From contig NZ_KZ859508.1 in assembly GCF_003382685.1 (NCBI RefSeq), positions 16,891 to 80,890 on the forward strand: a stretch of 64,000 nucleotides of DNA, in the 5' to 3' direction. Each line of letters starts with the position of its first letter. Position 1 is the stretch's first letter. Origin of the DNA: Halorussus litoreus (GTDB lineage: Archaea; Halobacteriota; Halobacteria; Halobacteriales; Haladaptataceae). Positions 53,354 through 61,599 of this stretch are shown one piece after another. The position numbers and the translations under genes were made by a program. The notes beneath the pieces were generated by a model. The model was not told where the DNA came from, ran no database searches, and saw only the letters and a list, made by a program, of their open reading frames with translations.

Positions 53354-53890
53354 ATGACGCACTGCTACAACTGCGGTCACGCCGGTACGTTCGTACTGCT
53401 CGTCGAGTGCGCGCTTGCGGTTCCCGGTCCGCTCTCGGACCGCCAGAGCTCCGATCCTCGCGGCGGTGACTCTCACGTCGGAAGCTCCCGCGTCGGGAAT
53501 CGTCGCGCCGGGAACTCCCGCGTCGGGAACTCCCGCGCCGGGAACCCCCACGCTGGGGACTCTCGACCCGAGGATCGCACCGCCGACCGCGGCTCATGCG
53601 CCGTGGACCCCGCTCAGTCGCCTCGCAGTCGCCGACCGGGCGACCGGCGGCGCGGTCCGCCCGGGTCGCGCCGTCGCGGTGACGACCGCTCCGAACGGGA
53701 CCCGTCCTCCGGTCGGGGCCTCTCCCCCGAACGGGACGCGTTCCCCGGAGAAGACCTGTTCCCCGGACGGGACGGCCCCTCCGGGGACGACCTCTCGTTC
53801 GCGGTGCAGTGTCCGGTCTGTGCGAGCACCGACGTCGGGGTTTCGGCCGCCGAACTGCTGGCGCGCTACGCGTCGAGCACCACGTCGTAA
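53354..53890 (+). CDS. Zinc-ribbon protein with a long repetitive insert
   Basis: This is a 178-residue protein. The start MTHCYNCGHAGTFVLLVECA and the end LSFAVQCPVCASTDVGVSAAELLARYASS look like the two halves of a small zinc-ribbon protein (CxxC...CxxC). Between them, residues 27-145 are an Arg/Gly/Ser/Asp/Pro-rich, non-globular stretch. It contains direct repeats (GNSRVGNSRAGNP in protein; TCGGGAACTCCCGCG and CCGGGAACTCCCGCG in DNA, about 53485-53550) and FPGEDLFPGRDG. The insert appears to be repeat expansion within a formerly short gene. The 3' end overlaps the convergent gene by 25 bases. Confidence 0.65.
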   Translation: MTHCYNCGHAGTFVLLVECALAVPGPLSDRQSSDPRGGDSHVGSSRVGNRRAGNSRVGNSRAGNPHAGDSRPEDRTADRGSCAVDPAQSPRSRRPGDRRRGPPGSRRRGDDRSERDPSSGRGLSPERDAFPGEDLFPGRDGPSGDDLSFAVQCPVCASTDVGVSAAELLARYASSTTS

Positions 53891-54318
53891 CGGTCCTCGA
53901 CCGCCCCGTCTTCCGACCTCGTCCACACCACCAGCCGTGCGCCCGTCCGGCGAGCCGCGGTGGCGAGACGGCGTTCGAGCATCCGAGCTGCGCCGTCGCC
54001 CAACAACGTCGCGATGCGCTCGCGGTCGCAGAGCCACGCGGCTCGGAGTTCCCTGTCGTCGAGCAGTTCTGCGGCGCAGTCCGCGGCCGCCGTCGCGTCC
54101 GCCCCGTCGTAGCGCCGGACGGTCCGACCGGTGGGAGCCTCCGCGGAGACGTACAGCGTGGCGAACCGCCGGTCAGGCGTGGCTCGGGCGGCGACGCCCG
54201 GGGCCACGGTAAGGGTCGCCGGCGGGCGCGGTGGCGCGCTCGCGCCGCGCACGAGCACGGCCTCCTGTCCGACCCGGTCGAGCCGGGACCGGATTCGGTC
54301 CGTCGCTTCTGTAGTCAT
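53866..54318 (-). CDS. Soluble protein of unknown function (DUF7509-like)
   Basis: This 150-residue protein has a basic helical start (MTTEATDRIRSRLDRVGQEA) and a strand-rich middle (ATLTVAPGVAARATPDRRFA, TLYVSAEAPTGRTVRRYDGA). It ends in a nucleotide-hydrolase-like unit (AAELLDDRELRAAWLCDRER, RLVVWTRSEDGAVEDRYDVV). I do not recognise motifs for activity; the DUF name is a weak memory. A TATA-like TTTATAAAATT (54347-54357, reverse strand use) lies about 30 bases before its ATG. It is divergent from the CHAT gene and convergent with the zinc-ribbon gene. Confidence 0.72.
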   Translation of the reverse strand: MTTEATDRIRSRLDRVGQEAVLVRGASAPPRPPATLTVAPGVAARATPDRRFATLYVSAEAPTGRTVRRYDGADATAAADCAAELLDDRELRAAWLCDRERIATLLGDGAARMLERRLATAARRTGARLVVWTRSEDGAVEDRYDVVLDA

Positions 54319-54444
54319 TGTAGACTATTACAGCAATATCGGCGAGAGTTTATAAAATTATGGGTGTGGTCGAAAATAGCGTGGGTGTTGACAGTGGAAT
54401 CTCGCTCCGAGATCGCCCGACAGAACCCGTTGGCCGGTAGATAG

Positions 54445-54453
54445 AATTATAAC
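54445..54453 (+). promoter_or_regulatory. TATA box of the CHAT-protease gene
   Basis: AATTATAAC lies 26-34 bases before the ATG at 54479, in a locally AT-rich stretch. The position predicts a leaderless transcript. Confidence 0.55.
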
Positions 54454-54478
54454 CACAGGAGAGTACGATTTCGAGTGA

Positions 54479-56605
54479 ATGGAGTTCGACGAACTCGACG
54501 GTCGCTCGGGGCTCGGCGTCTTCGACCCGATCGAGAACGCACGCTTCGAACTGTACACGCCCGACCCCGTCGAACTCGAACCGGCGACGACCGAGAAGTT
54601 TTACTTTCCAGTAGACGTTGCGGTCGGCTTCCACGCCAGGGCGGTCGAGATTCCGAAACTCGTCTCGACGGTGGTCCGGAACCACGACGGCGAGATGCTC
54701 GCCGACGCGACGGCGAGTACCGTCCAGACGTTCGGGGCCGGGACGTATCTGATCGAACTCCAGAGCACGCCGATGAAACTCTACGTCCTCGTCGACGGTC
54801 CGCTGGAGGTTCATCCGGGCGAGACGTCCGTGACGGTGGAGTTCGGCGCGCGTCGGCGAGCGCTCGTCGGCGCACGTTCGTTCCACGAACGGCCGATCGG
54901 TACGGTCACCGTCACCGACGACGTCGAGGACGCGATGGCGGCCATCTCGCTGTTCGGCTCCGCGCTCAAGACGACCTCCTGCGAGCGGTCGTTCCCGACG
55001 CTGCGGGGCCATCCGCCGCGAGTCGAGCGCGGCGACTCGTTCGACGTGTCCGGCGACATCGACGAGCCCGGGACGGGCGTCGAGATCGTCGTGCCGCCCG
55101 ACCGCGAGCACGTCTACCGGATCGCCTCGCTGGCGTACTACCTCGGCGCACGACTCGTGGCCGGGAGCGAGCCGCGAATCGTGGCCGACGACTTCGAGTA
55201 TTCGCTCGACGGCCCCGGTGGGTTCGAGAAGACGGTCAACCGCGTGCTCAAGCAGGTGTTCTTCCTCGACTGTCTCACCCGAACCGAGGGGTTTTATCCG
55301 GTCGATCTCCACGAGCGCGAGCAGGTCGAACCGGAGGTTGATCTGGACTTCGAGCGACTGTACGGCCAGCCGCTGACCGAGCAGTTGCCCCGGTATCTCT
55401 CGGTGCCGTTCGAGGTGCTCGAACCTCACGTGCTCGACTGGCACCTGACGACCGACATCGTCCCCGTGGCGGAGCACGTGCCGGCGCTCCCGTACTTCGC
55501 CAACGAACTGTCGCTGCTGCGGACGCCGACGGACCCCGAGCCGAAGTCGGTCGAACCGACGCTCGAAGCCATCGACGAGTTCACGAGAGCCGCTGTCGCG
55601 GCGGGCGACTTCACGCGGAGCGCGAGCGGAGACTCCACCCGAAGCGCGACCGGCAATTTCACTAGGAGCACGAGCGGCGACTGGAACTCGGACGACGAGA
55701 TGTTCCAGGTCGACCCCGCGGACACCATCGAGCACGCGTGGGTCGGCGACGGCTACCCCGTCAACGCGAACAAGGTCACGCTCGACGCCCTCCATCGGGA
55801 GGCCGACCGGACGCCGCCCGACGAGTCGGCCATCGACGTACACGTGGTCTGTAACGACCCGCGGATGGCCGAGGAGAACGCGGTGAGCGAGTTCTACGGC
55901 CTGCGGGACTTCGTGAACTACGACGTGTCCATCCACAACGAGACGACGGTGACCGAACTCGCGGACCTGCTGGAGGCTCCGGCGGACTTCCTCCACTACG
56001 TCGGCCACGTGGACGAGAAGGGGTTCAACTGCAGCGACGGCTACCTCGACGCGGAATCACTCGACTCGGTCGGCGTCGAGGCGTTCCTGCTGAACGCCTG
56101 CCGGTCGTACGACCAAGGCAGGACGCTCGTCAGGAAGGGAAGCAGAGGCGGCGTGGTCACGCTCGCAGAGGTGATCCACTCCGCGGCGACGCAGGTGGGG
56201 TGCGCGCTGGCGAGACTGCTTAACTCCGGGTTCACGCTCCGGTCCGCGCTGAGCATCGCGCGCAAGGAGACGATGGTCCCCATCGAGTACGTGACGATTG
56301 GACACGGTGGATTGGCGTTGTGCGATAATGATAACGGGATTCCTATGTCATATCGTATCTCGAAAAACGAGAACAAGCATAGTCTAACCCCGTACGCGTA
56401 TCCATCCCCATCGTATAGTCTTGGAAGTATGTCAAAAAGTAGGTTAGGAAACGCAGAAACTCATTATCTCGCTTCCGGAGCACTCAGACCGGTTCAGCTT
56501 ACAAAACAAGAGATAATATCCTTTGTCGAGACCGATGAAGATATTGTCCCTGTTCAAATCGGAGACGAACTCTACTGGGGCAATGATCTCTCTGCCCTTT
56601 TGTAA
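54479..56605 (+). CDS. CHAT-domain (caspase-like) protease, haloarchaeal type
   Basis: This 708-residue protein has a long N-terminal region (1-440) rich in beta structure and without TPRs (FELYTPDPVELEPATTEKFY, HYRIASLAYYLGARLV-like stretch at about 205-220). Its C-terminal part (450-640) has the layout of a CHAT caspase-like peptidase. The predicted dyad is His510 in FLHYVGHVDEKG and Cys541 in FLLNACRSYDQG. GGVVTLAEV and GFTLRSALSIARKE follow, as in CHAT domains. Three eight-residue repeats sit at about 376-399. The last 100 residues come from AT-richer DNA. Its stop touches that of a tiny convergent membrane-peptide gene, and a RecA-like gene follows. Confidence 0.82.
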   Translation: MEFDELDGRSGLGVFDPIENARFELYTPDPVELEPATTEKFYFPVDVAVGFHARAVEIPKLVSTVVRNHDGEMLADATASTVQTFGAGTYLIELQSTPMKLYVLVDGPLEVHPGETSVTVEFGARRRALVGARSFHERPIGTVTVTDDVEDAMAAISLFGSALKTTSCERSFPTLRGHPPRVERGDSFDVSGDIDEPGTGVEIVVPPDREHVYRIASLAYYLGARLVAGSEPRIVADDFEYSLDGPGGFEKTVNRVLKQVFFLDCLTRTEGFYPVDLHEREQVEPEVDLDFERLYGQPLTEQLPRYLSVPFEVLEPHVLDWHLTTDIVPVAEHVPALPYFANELSLLRTPTDPEPKSVEPTLEAIDEFTRAAVAAGDFTRSASGDSTRSATGNFTRSTSGDWNSDDEMFQVDPADTIEHAWVGDGYPVNANKVTLDALHREADRTPPDESAIDVHVVCNDPRMAEENAVSEFYGLRDFVNYDVSIHNETTVTELADLLEAPADFLHYVGHVDEKGFNCSDGYLDAESLDSVGVEAFLLNACRSYDQGRTLVRKGSRGGVVTLAEVIHSAATQVGCALARLLNSGFTLRSALSIARKETMVPIEYVTIGHGGLALCDNDNGIPMSYRISKNENKHSLTPYAYPSPSYSLGSMSKSRLGNAETHYLASGALRPVQLTKQEIISFVETDEDIVPVQIGDELYWGNDLSALL
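55604..55675 (+). repeat. Three 24-bp in-frame repeats in the CHAT gene
   Basis: The encoded units are GDFTRSAS, GDSTRSAT and GNFTRSTS, followed by GDW. The DNA of the three units differs at many third positions, so the repeat is not freshly duplicated. It marks a flexible Ser/Thr-rich linker between the N-terminal region and the caspase-like domain. Confidence 0.85.
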
Positions 56606-56740
56606 TTATGGCCCGTTTGTGACACCTTCTTGATTCGCCACAACGTTTCCTGCCTGCATCAACACCATACTTACGGTGAAGAGGAAGCCGATCATTCGTG
56701 GATGCTGTTCCAGCCAATCGAGTGTGCTGTGCCTCGACAT
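56606..56740 (-). CDS. 44-residue membrane peptide abutting the CHAT gene (DUF7503-like)
   Basis: ATG at 56740 opens a 44-codon frame: MSRHSTLDWLEQHPRMIGFL, then FTVSMVLMQAGNVVANQEGV and TNGP. It has a charged N-terminus, the phrase EQHPRM(I)G, one membrane helix (about 17-33) and a short outer tail ending NGP. I remember the same pattern (xHPRxxGxLFT...xQAGN) as a tiny haloarchaeal family, DUF7503, found beside CHAT proteases. The stop TAA (complement of 56606-56608) touches the CHAT stop (56603-56605) with no spacing. The frame is AT-richer than the CHAT gene body. It is probably part of the CHAT cassette; function unknown. Confidence 0.75.
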   Translation of the reverse strand: MSRHSTLDWLEQHPRMIGFLFTVSMVLMQAGNVVANQEGVTNGP

Positions 56741-57002
56741 GCAATTAGAACAACCGACCGTCTGAAATTATATTTTTCTAAAGTATTCTAACTATGAAAT
56801 ATAATAGAAAACCTAACCATACTTCATGGAGAACACTACACGTCGATTATCACTCTAAATCGACAAAAAATGCTGGGTAGATTCCGCCTGGTTGACACCC
56901 GCTTCTCCGCTACGCTCGGTCGTCCAGCCCTCGGAATATAGACAACAATCCGACTGCCAACACCGGTAATTTTATGGTAACAAATAACGACGAAATGAAT
57001 AA
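56741..57002. other. AT-rich divergent promoter region of the CHAT cassette
   Basis: This 262-base gap lies between the minus-strand membrane peptide and the plus-strand RecA-like gene. It has very low G+C for this genome (GAAATTATATTTTTCTAAAG near 56764-56784, and TAATTTTATGG near 56966). TATA-like sites fit both directions. A more GC-rich island (56880-56935) separates them. Confidence 0.55.
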
Positions 57003-57704
57003 ATGACCGCTGAAGTACGATTTCGCGGGGGCGAGCACGAAAGCGGGGAGGACACCCGCTTTCGGCGGTGGCTCGCAGATCTCAAACAGGCGGGAAGCAA
57101 CATCCTCATCACCGGCGAGGTCCCCGACGAGGTATCCGCGCGAGCGACCCGGACTCTGTTCGGGCGCGACCTTCGCCGGTTCCGAGTGCTCGCGCTGACC
57201 GACCAGTCGGTCACGAACGTCGACGCCCGGCTGCCGGACGACGCCTCGTCCGACGACTCCAGCACGTGGATCATCGACCAGCGGCGGGGCGAGCGGTCCG
57301 TCCCGGCCACGGCGGGCACGCTCACGTCCGAGCTGGGGTCGCTCCAGCTCGACGACATCCAACAGCTCCGCAACGAGATCCAGACCGCGATCAGCTTCTA
57401 CGACGAGAACGCCGACGGGCTCGACCCCGCCGAACTCCGGGTCGGCGTCGACTCGCTGTTTCCGCTCCTCGAGGAGGACCGCGAGGCGACCCAGCGCGCC
57501 CTGCGGACGCTCGGTGCGACGGTCCGCGGCGTTCAGGGGATGGCTCACTACCACCTCCGGGTTTCCGAAGACGACGAGATCGTGGACGAACTCATGCCGT
57601 TGTTCGACGCGCGCATCGAACTCCGCAAGCGCCCGCGCCGGACGCCGGAGCAACGCTGGTACGCCCCCGAGTTTGACGCGAAGACGCCGTGGATGGAACT
57701 GTAA
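57003..57704 (+). CDS. RecA/KaiC-like degenerate ATPase-fold protein (DUF7504-like)
   Basis: This 233-residue soluble protein opens with a strand/loop unit, LKQAGSNILITGEVPDEVSA, in the place where RecA/KaiC proteins have Walker A, but the Gly-Lys-Ser/Thr is absent. Strands RVLALTDQS and TWIIDQRRGE follow, then a helical C-terminus (LQLDDIQQLRNEIQTAISFY) and a strand pair (RGVQGMAHYHLRVSEDDEIV). This matches my memory of the haloarchaeal DUF7504 group, often encoded with CHAT proteases. It probably no longer binds ATP in the usual way. It is the third member of the cassette. Confidence 0.75.
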   Translation: MTAEVRFRGGEHESGEDTRFRRWLADLKQAGSNILITGEVPDEVSARATRTLFGRDLRRFRVLALTDQSVTNVDARLPDDASSDDSSTWIIDQRRGERSVPATAGTLTSELGSLQLDDIQQLRNEIQTAISFYDENADGLDPAELRVGVDSLFPLLEEDREATQRALRTLGATVRGVQGMAHYHLRVSEDDEIVDELMPLFDARIELRKRPRRTPEQRWYAPEFDAKTPWMEL

Positions 57705-57963
57705 CCGCGAGCGGTCGTGGGGGAGTGAATCTATCGACTCCCGTTCTTCGTCGGAGCTCTGTTCTGTGATTCCGGGACTTTGGACAGCTGACGCGAGTTC
57801 GAGACAGAGAAGAGAAATCGCATCGCGTACAGGGAGTACGACGAACGCATCGTCATCGAACCCGTCAAATCAGCGCAAAATCTAAACCTATAGTGCCTAT
57901 TTCACAGAGATAGTCGAAATAGCTAAGAGTCCATAACAACACCCTGCTACAAGGCGGGAGTGG
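57705..57963. other. Gap with a hairpin and a possible gene fragment
   Basis: GGGAGT-N10-ACTCCC (57721-57742) follows the DUF7504-like stop and could be a terminator, though no T-run follows. A stretch near 57805-57890 reads EKRNRIAYREYDERIVIEPV then stop, resembling the C-terminus of an AbrB-like protein, but with no start. Confidence 0.35.
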
Positions 57964-58140
57964 ATGAGCGACGATACCGACGAAAAGATACTCGGAACGA
58001 CGACAGTCACCCAGCGATGGCGAATCAGCCTCATCAAGGCCGTCCGCGAGGAGTTCGCCAAGGACGGCATCGACGTCGAGGAGGGCGACCGTCTCGTGTA
58101 CAAGCTCCGCGACGGCGAGATCGTCGTCGAGCCGGCCTAA
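57964..58140 (+). CDS. Small AbrB/SpoVT-like DNA-binding protein
   Basis: This 58-residue protein reads MSDDTDEKILGTTTVTQRWR, then ISLIKAVREEFAKDGIDVEE and GDRLVYKLRDGEIVVEPA. It is a single swapped-hairpin (AbrB/SpoVT) domain: the TVTQRWRISLIKAVREEF segment replaces the usual KVTIPKEIRE, and the final EGDRLVYKLRDGEIVVEP is typical. Such small proteins act as transcription regulators or antitoxins; no toxin gene is next to it. It lies between the CHAT cassette and gcvT on the same strand, 95 bases before gcvT. It has good coding usage and ends in GCC TAA. Confidence 0.85.
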   Translation: MSDDTDEKILGTTTVTQRWRISLIKAVREEFAKDGIDVEEGDRLVYKLRDGEIVVEPA

Positions 58141-58235
58141 TCCGGCGATCACTGACTCCCCCTTTACTGACGGTGAGCCGACGACCAGCTACCGAAAGAC
58201 AAACCATTACGTGCCGGGGCGACGATGCCCCGCGT

Positions 58236-59327
58236 ATGAGCCTTCGCAAGCCGCCACTGCGCGACGCCCACGCCGCCGAGGGTGCGTCCTTCACGGAGTT
58301 CGGCGGGTGGGACATGCCCGTCGAGTTCGACTCCATCAAGCCCGAACACCGCGCCGTCCGCGAGTCGGCCGGCATCTTCGACGTCTCGCACATGGGCGAG
58401 ATCGAGCTGTCCGGGCCGGACGCAGCGCGGTTGCTCCAACGGCTCACCACCAACGACGTGACGAACCTCGGTCCGGGCGACTCTCAGTACTCGATGATAA
58501 CCGACGAGGAGGGGACCATCCTCGACGACACCGTCGTCTACCGATACCCGGACGAGGAAGACGCCGACTTCCTGTTCGTCCCGAACGCGGGCCACGGCGA
58601 GGAGATGTACGACCGGTGGGTCGACCACCGCGACGAGTGGGACCTCGACGCCGAGGTAACCAACGCGACCGACGAGTACGCCATGTTCGCGGTGCAGGGA
58701 CCGGACGCGCCGGACCTCGTCGCCGACGCGGCCGACGGGCGCGTGACCGACCTCTCGAAGTTCGAGGCGAAGTTCGTCGACTTCGCGGGGGTCGAGTGCT
58801 GGACCGCTCGCACGGGCTACACCGGCGAGGACGGGTTCGAGCTGCTGGTGCCGGTCGAGTCGGCCGAGACCGTCTGGGACCTGTTCGACTGCCAGTCCTG
58901 CGGGCTCGGCGCGCGCGACACGCTCCGGATGGAGTACGCGTTCCTGCTCTCGGGCCAGGACTTCGACCCCGAGGACAACCCCCGGAACCCCTACGAGGCC
59001 GGCACGAGCTTCACCGTGAAGCTCGACACCGAGTTCGTCGGCCGCGACGCGCTCGAGCAGGTGTTCGAGGAGGGCCCCGACGAGGAGTTCGTCGGCGTCA
59101 AGCTGATCGACCGCGGCGTCGCGCGCCACGGCCACGAGATCACCGACACCGACGGCGACACCATCGGCGAGGTGACCAGCGGCACCATGAGCCCGACGCT
59201 GGGCGAGCCCATCGCGCTGGGCTACGTCCCCACCGAGTACGCAGAGGTAGGGACCAAGGTCCGCGTCGTGGTGCGCGGCCAGTCCAAAAAGGCCAAGATA
59301 GCGAACACGCCATTTCTGAGTGAGTAA
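58236..59327 (+). CDS. gcvT: Glycine cleavage system T protein (aminomethyltransferase)
   Basis: The enzyme moves the methylene group from aminomethyl-lipoyl GcvH to tetrahydrofolate (or the archaeal cofactor), releasing ammonia. The 363-residue protein starts [20 protein letters not shown]. It carries [54 protein letters not shown] (the folate-site segment with the catalytic Asp region) and [12 protein letters not shown]. Length and order are typical of haloarchaeal GcvT. gcvH follows by one base. Confidence 0.95.
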   Translation: MSLRKPPLRDAHAAEGASFTEFGGWDMPVEFDSIKPEHRAVRESAGIFDVSHMGEIELSGPDAARLLQRLTTNDVTNLGPGDSQYSMITDEEGTILDDTVVYRYPDEEDADFLFVPNAGHGEEMYDRWVDHRDEWDLDAEVTNATDEYAMFAVQGPDAPDLVADAADGRVTDLSKFEAKFVDFAGVECWTARTGYTGEDGFELLVPVESAETVWDLFDCQSCGLGARDTLRMEYAFLLSGQDFDPEDNPRNPYEAGTSFTVKLDTEFVGRDALEQVFEEGPDEEFVGVKLIDRGVARHGHEITDTDGDTIGEVTSGTMSPTLGEPIALGYVPTEYAEVGTKVRVVVRGQSKKAKIANTPFLSE

Positions 59328-59328
59328 C

Positions 59329-59712
59329 ATGAGCTTCGAAATTCCAGACGACCGGAAGTATCTCGAATCGCACGAGTGGGCAGACGACGACGAGGGCACC
59401 GTCCGCGTGGGCATCAGCGACTTCGCCCAGGACGAACTCGGCGACGTGGTGTTCGTCGAACTCCCCGGCGAGGGCGACGCGGTGACCCACGACGAGGAGT
59501 TCGGCGTGGTCGAGTCCATCAAGGCGGTCTCGGACCTCTACTCGCCGGTGAGTGGCACCGTCACCGCAGTCAACGACGCGCTGACCGACCAGCCGGAACT
59601 GGTCAACGAGGACCCGTTCGGCGACGGCTGGATGCTGGAGGTCGAACTCGACGACGACAGCGGGCTGGACGAACTGCTGAGCGCCGAAGAGTACCGCGAA
59701 CAGGTGGAGTAA
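59329..59712 (+). CDS. gcvH: Glycine cleavage system H protein (lipoyl carrier)
   Basis: This 127-residue carrier shuttles the aminomethyl group between GcvP and GcvT. The lipoylation lysine is Lys65 in [14 protein letters not shown]. The fold is the usual biotinyl/lipoyl barrel ([20 protein letters not shown] at 26-45, [11 protein letters not shown]). It starts one base after the gcvT stop, so the two are one operon. No lipoate ligase or LipA/LipB is nearby. The C-terminus [12 protein letters not shown] is standard. Confidence 0.96.
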   Translation: MSFEIPDDRKYLESHEWADDDEGTVRVGISDFAQDELGDVVFVELPGEGDAVTHDEEFGVVESIKAVSDLYSPVSGTVTAVNDALTDQPELVNEDPFGDGWMLEVELDDDSGLDELLSAEEYREQVE

Positions 59713-59816
59713 CTACTCGAAGCTCGATTCGCTTTTCGGACCGATTTCTCCCCAGTCAACAGCGGCGCGCTGGCTTCACGACTCGACAGCATTGCGCTAG
59801 CTCCACGTTCCACCTG

Positions 59817-60125
59817 GGCGCGCGTCCGGGCGCGACCTCGTGTCGCGCCACATCGCGCGAGGTCTGCGCGAGCGGAGCGAGCGCAGGCTCGGCAGCGCTT
59901 CGCTCTGCCGGTGCTGTGCGGTCACGCCGAGGCGCGAGCAGTAGCTAGCTTCGACCGGCTTTAGATAACGGTGAATGGAGAAACGAAGCTAGCTATCGCC
60001 GAGGCAGATGAGAACCGCATAGCACCGCGACCCGCACAGCATCGCGACCTGCATCTTACACCGCTCGCTTAACGCGGCGCTTCGCGCCGCGCACTGCTCG
60101 CGTGCGCCGGATTTCCACGTTTGGC
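59817..60125. repeat. Dispersed intergenic repeat, copy I (core lost, hairpins kept)
   Basis: This copy fills most of the 543-base gap 59713-60255 between gcvH and gcvPA. It has hairpins GGCGCGAC-CTCGT-GTCGCGCC (59836-59856 region) and GCGGCGC-TTC-GCGCCGC (60074-60090 region). It also has 12-bp inverted arms TAGCTAGCTTCG (59942-59953) and CGAAGCTAGCTA (59984-59995). Simple repeats such as GCACCGCGACCCGCACAGC follow. The GGCTGGGG core is missing. No gene is seen. Confidence 0.65.
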
Positions 60126-60255
60126 TTCTGAGAGACGATAGATGATAGACGGGTAACTCTGAAATGGTGTGCTACCTCGCACTTCTATCGCGTTACTCGC
60201 AAACCCTGACCGAATACCCCTACGTTAAAACGGTCCACTCCTTAGCCCCGAGTAC

Positions 60256-61599
60256 ATGAGTGGACGACACGAGACAGGGGGACGCGGAAGCCCGTACGCG
60301 CCTCACACCGCCGAGGAGACCGCGGCGATGCTCGACGCGGTCGGTGCCGACGACGTGACCGAGCTGTTCGACATCCCGGAGCCGGTCGCGTTCGACGGGG
60401 AGTTCGGCATCGAGGCGCGCAGCGAGCAGGCCGCCGAGCGCCACGTCGCCGACCTGCTGTCGCGCAACGACGACCTGACCGAGTTCCTCGGCCGGGGCCA
60501 CTACGACCACTACGTGCCCTCGCTGGTCGACCACCTCTCGCAGCGCTCGGAGTTTCTGACCTCCTACACCCAGTACCAGCCCGAGGTCACGCAGGGGTTC
60601 CTGCAGGCGCTGTTCGAGTACCAGTCGATGCTGGTCGAGCTGACCGGCCTCGGCATCGTCAACGCCTCGATGTACGACCACGCCAGCGCACTCGCGGAGG
60701 CTGCCCTGCTCGCGGCGCGCGTGCGGGCGACCGACGGCGACCGCGTGCTGGTGCCCGACTACATTCTCGACACCCGCCGGGACGTACTGGAGAACTACAC
60801 CGATGGCGCTGGCCTCGCGGTCGAAACCTACGCCACCGACGACGGGAACGTCGACCCCGACGCGCTGGCCGAAACCATCGACGACGAGGCGGTGATGGTG
60901 TACGCCGAGAACCCCACCACGCTCGGCACCGTCGAGGAGCACCTCGACGCGGTCGGCGACCTCGCCGAGGACCACGACGCGCTGTTCTGCCTCGGCTCGG
61001 ACCCGGTCGCGCTCTCGGTGCTCCAAGAGCCCGCGTCGGTCGGCGCTGACGTGGTTGTCGGCGACGCCGCGACGCTCGGCCTGCCAACCGCCTACGGGAT
61101 GGGACTGGGCCTGTTCGCCTGCCGGGACGACTTCGTCCGGCAGGTGCCCGGCCGCCTCGTCGGCGCGGGCGAGGACGACGCCGACCGCCGCGCGTACACC
61201 CTGACGCTCCAGACCCGCGAGCAGCACATCCGCCGGGAGCGCGCCACGAGCAACATCTGCACGAATCAGGCGTGGGTCGCGCTCCGGACCGCCATCCACG
61301 CGGCGTACCTCGGCCCCGACGGGCTGGTCGGCCTCGCCAACGACTGCGTGCGACTCGCCGACGACCTCGCGAGTCGCCTCGACGCGGTCGCGGGAGTCCA
61401 AGCCCCCGTCCACGACCGCCACCACGTCCGGGAGTTCGTGGCCCACACCGACCAGCCCGCCGCCGCAGTCGCCCGGGACCTCGAAACCGAGGGGTTCGCG
61501 GTCCACGCCGTGGGCGAACACGAGATACAGGTCTGCGTGACGGACGCCAACCGCCACGCAGCCGACGAACTGGTCGCGGCCGTCGAGGAGGTGGCCTGA
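60256..61599 (+). CDS. gcvPA: Glycine dehydrogenase (decarboxylating), subunit 1
   Basis: This is the alpha-type, non-PLP-lysine half of the P protein, 447 residues. It has the N-terminal [60 protein letters not shown] and the [16 protein letters not shown] segment. The C-terminus is [20 protein letters not shown]. It forms the active decarboxylase only together with subunit 2, encoded immediately next (TGA then ATG with no gap). The first decarboxylation step feeds the aminomethyl group to GcvH. Confidence 0.95.
   Translation: MSGRHETGGRGSPYAPHTAEETAAMLDAVGADDVTELFDIPEPVAFDGEFGIEARSEQAAERHVADLLSRNDDLTEFLGRGHYDHYVPSLVDHLSQRSEFLTSYTQYQPEVTQGFLQALFEYQSMLVELTGLGIVNASMYDHASALAEAALLAARVRATDGDRVLVPDYILDTRRDVLENYTDGAGLAVETYATDDGNVDPDALAETIDDEAVMVYAENPTTLGTVEEHLDAVGDLAEDHDALFCLGSDPVALSVLQEPASVGADVVVGDAATLGLPTAYGMGLGLFACRDDFVRQVPGRLVGAGEDDADRRAYTLTLQTREQHIRRERATSNICTNQAWVALRTAIHAAYLGPDGLVGLANDCVRLADDLASRLDAVAGVQAPVHDRHHVREFVAHTDQPAAAVARDLETEGFAVHAVGEHEIQVCVTDANRHAADELVAAVEEVA

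Noticed and set aside
54350..56008. A 552-codon minus-strand open frame
   Set aside because: It is antisense to the CHAT gene and rich in Arg/Val without motifs; it also covers the CHAT promoter.
57805..57890. EKRNRIAYREYDERIVIEPV, like the end of an AbrB-type protein
   Set aside because: There is no start codon or N-terminal half in frame; it could be a small relic but is too short to call.
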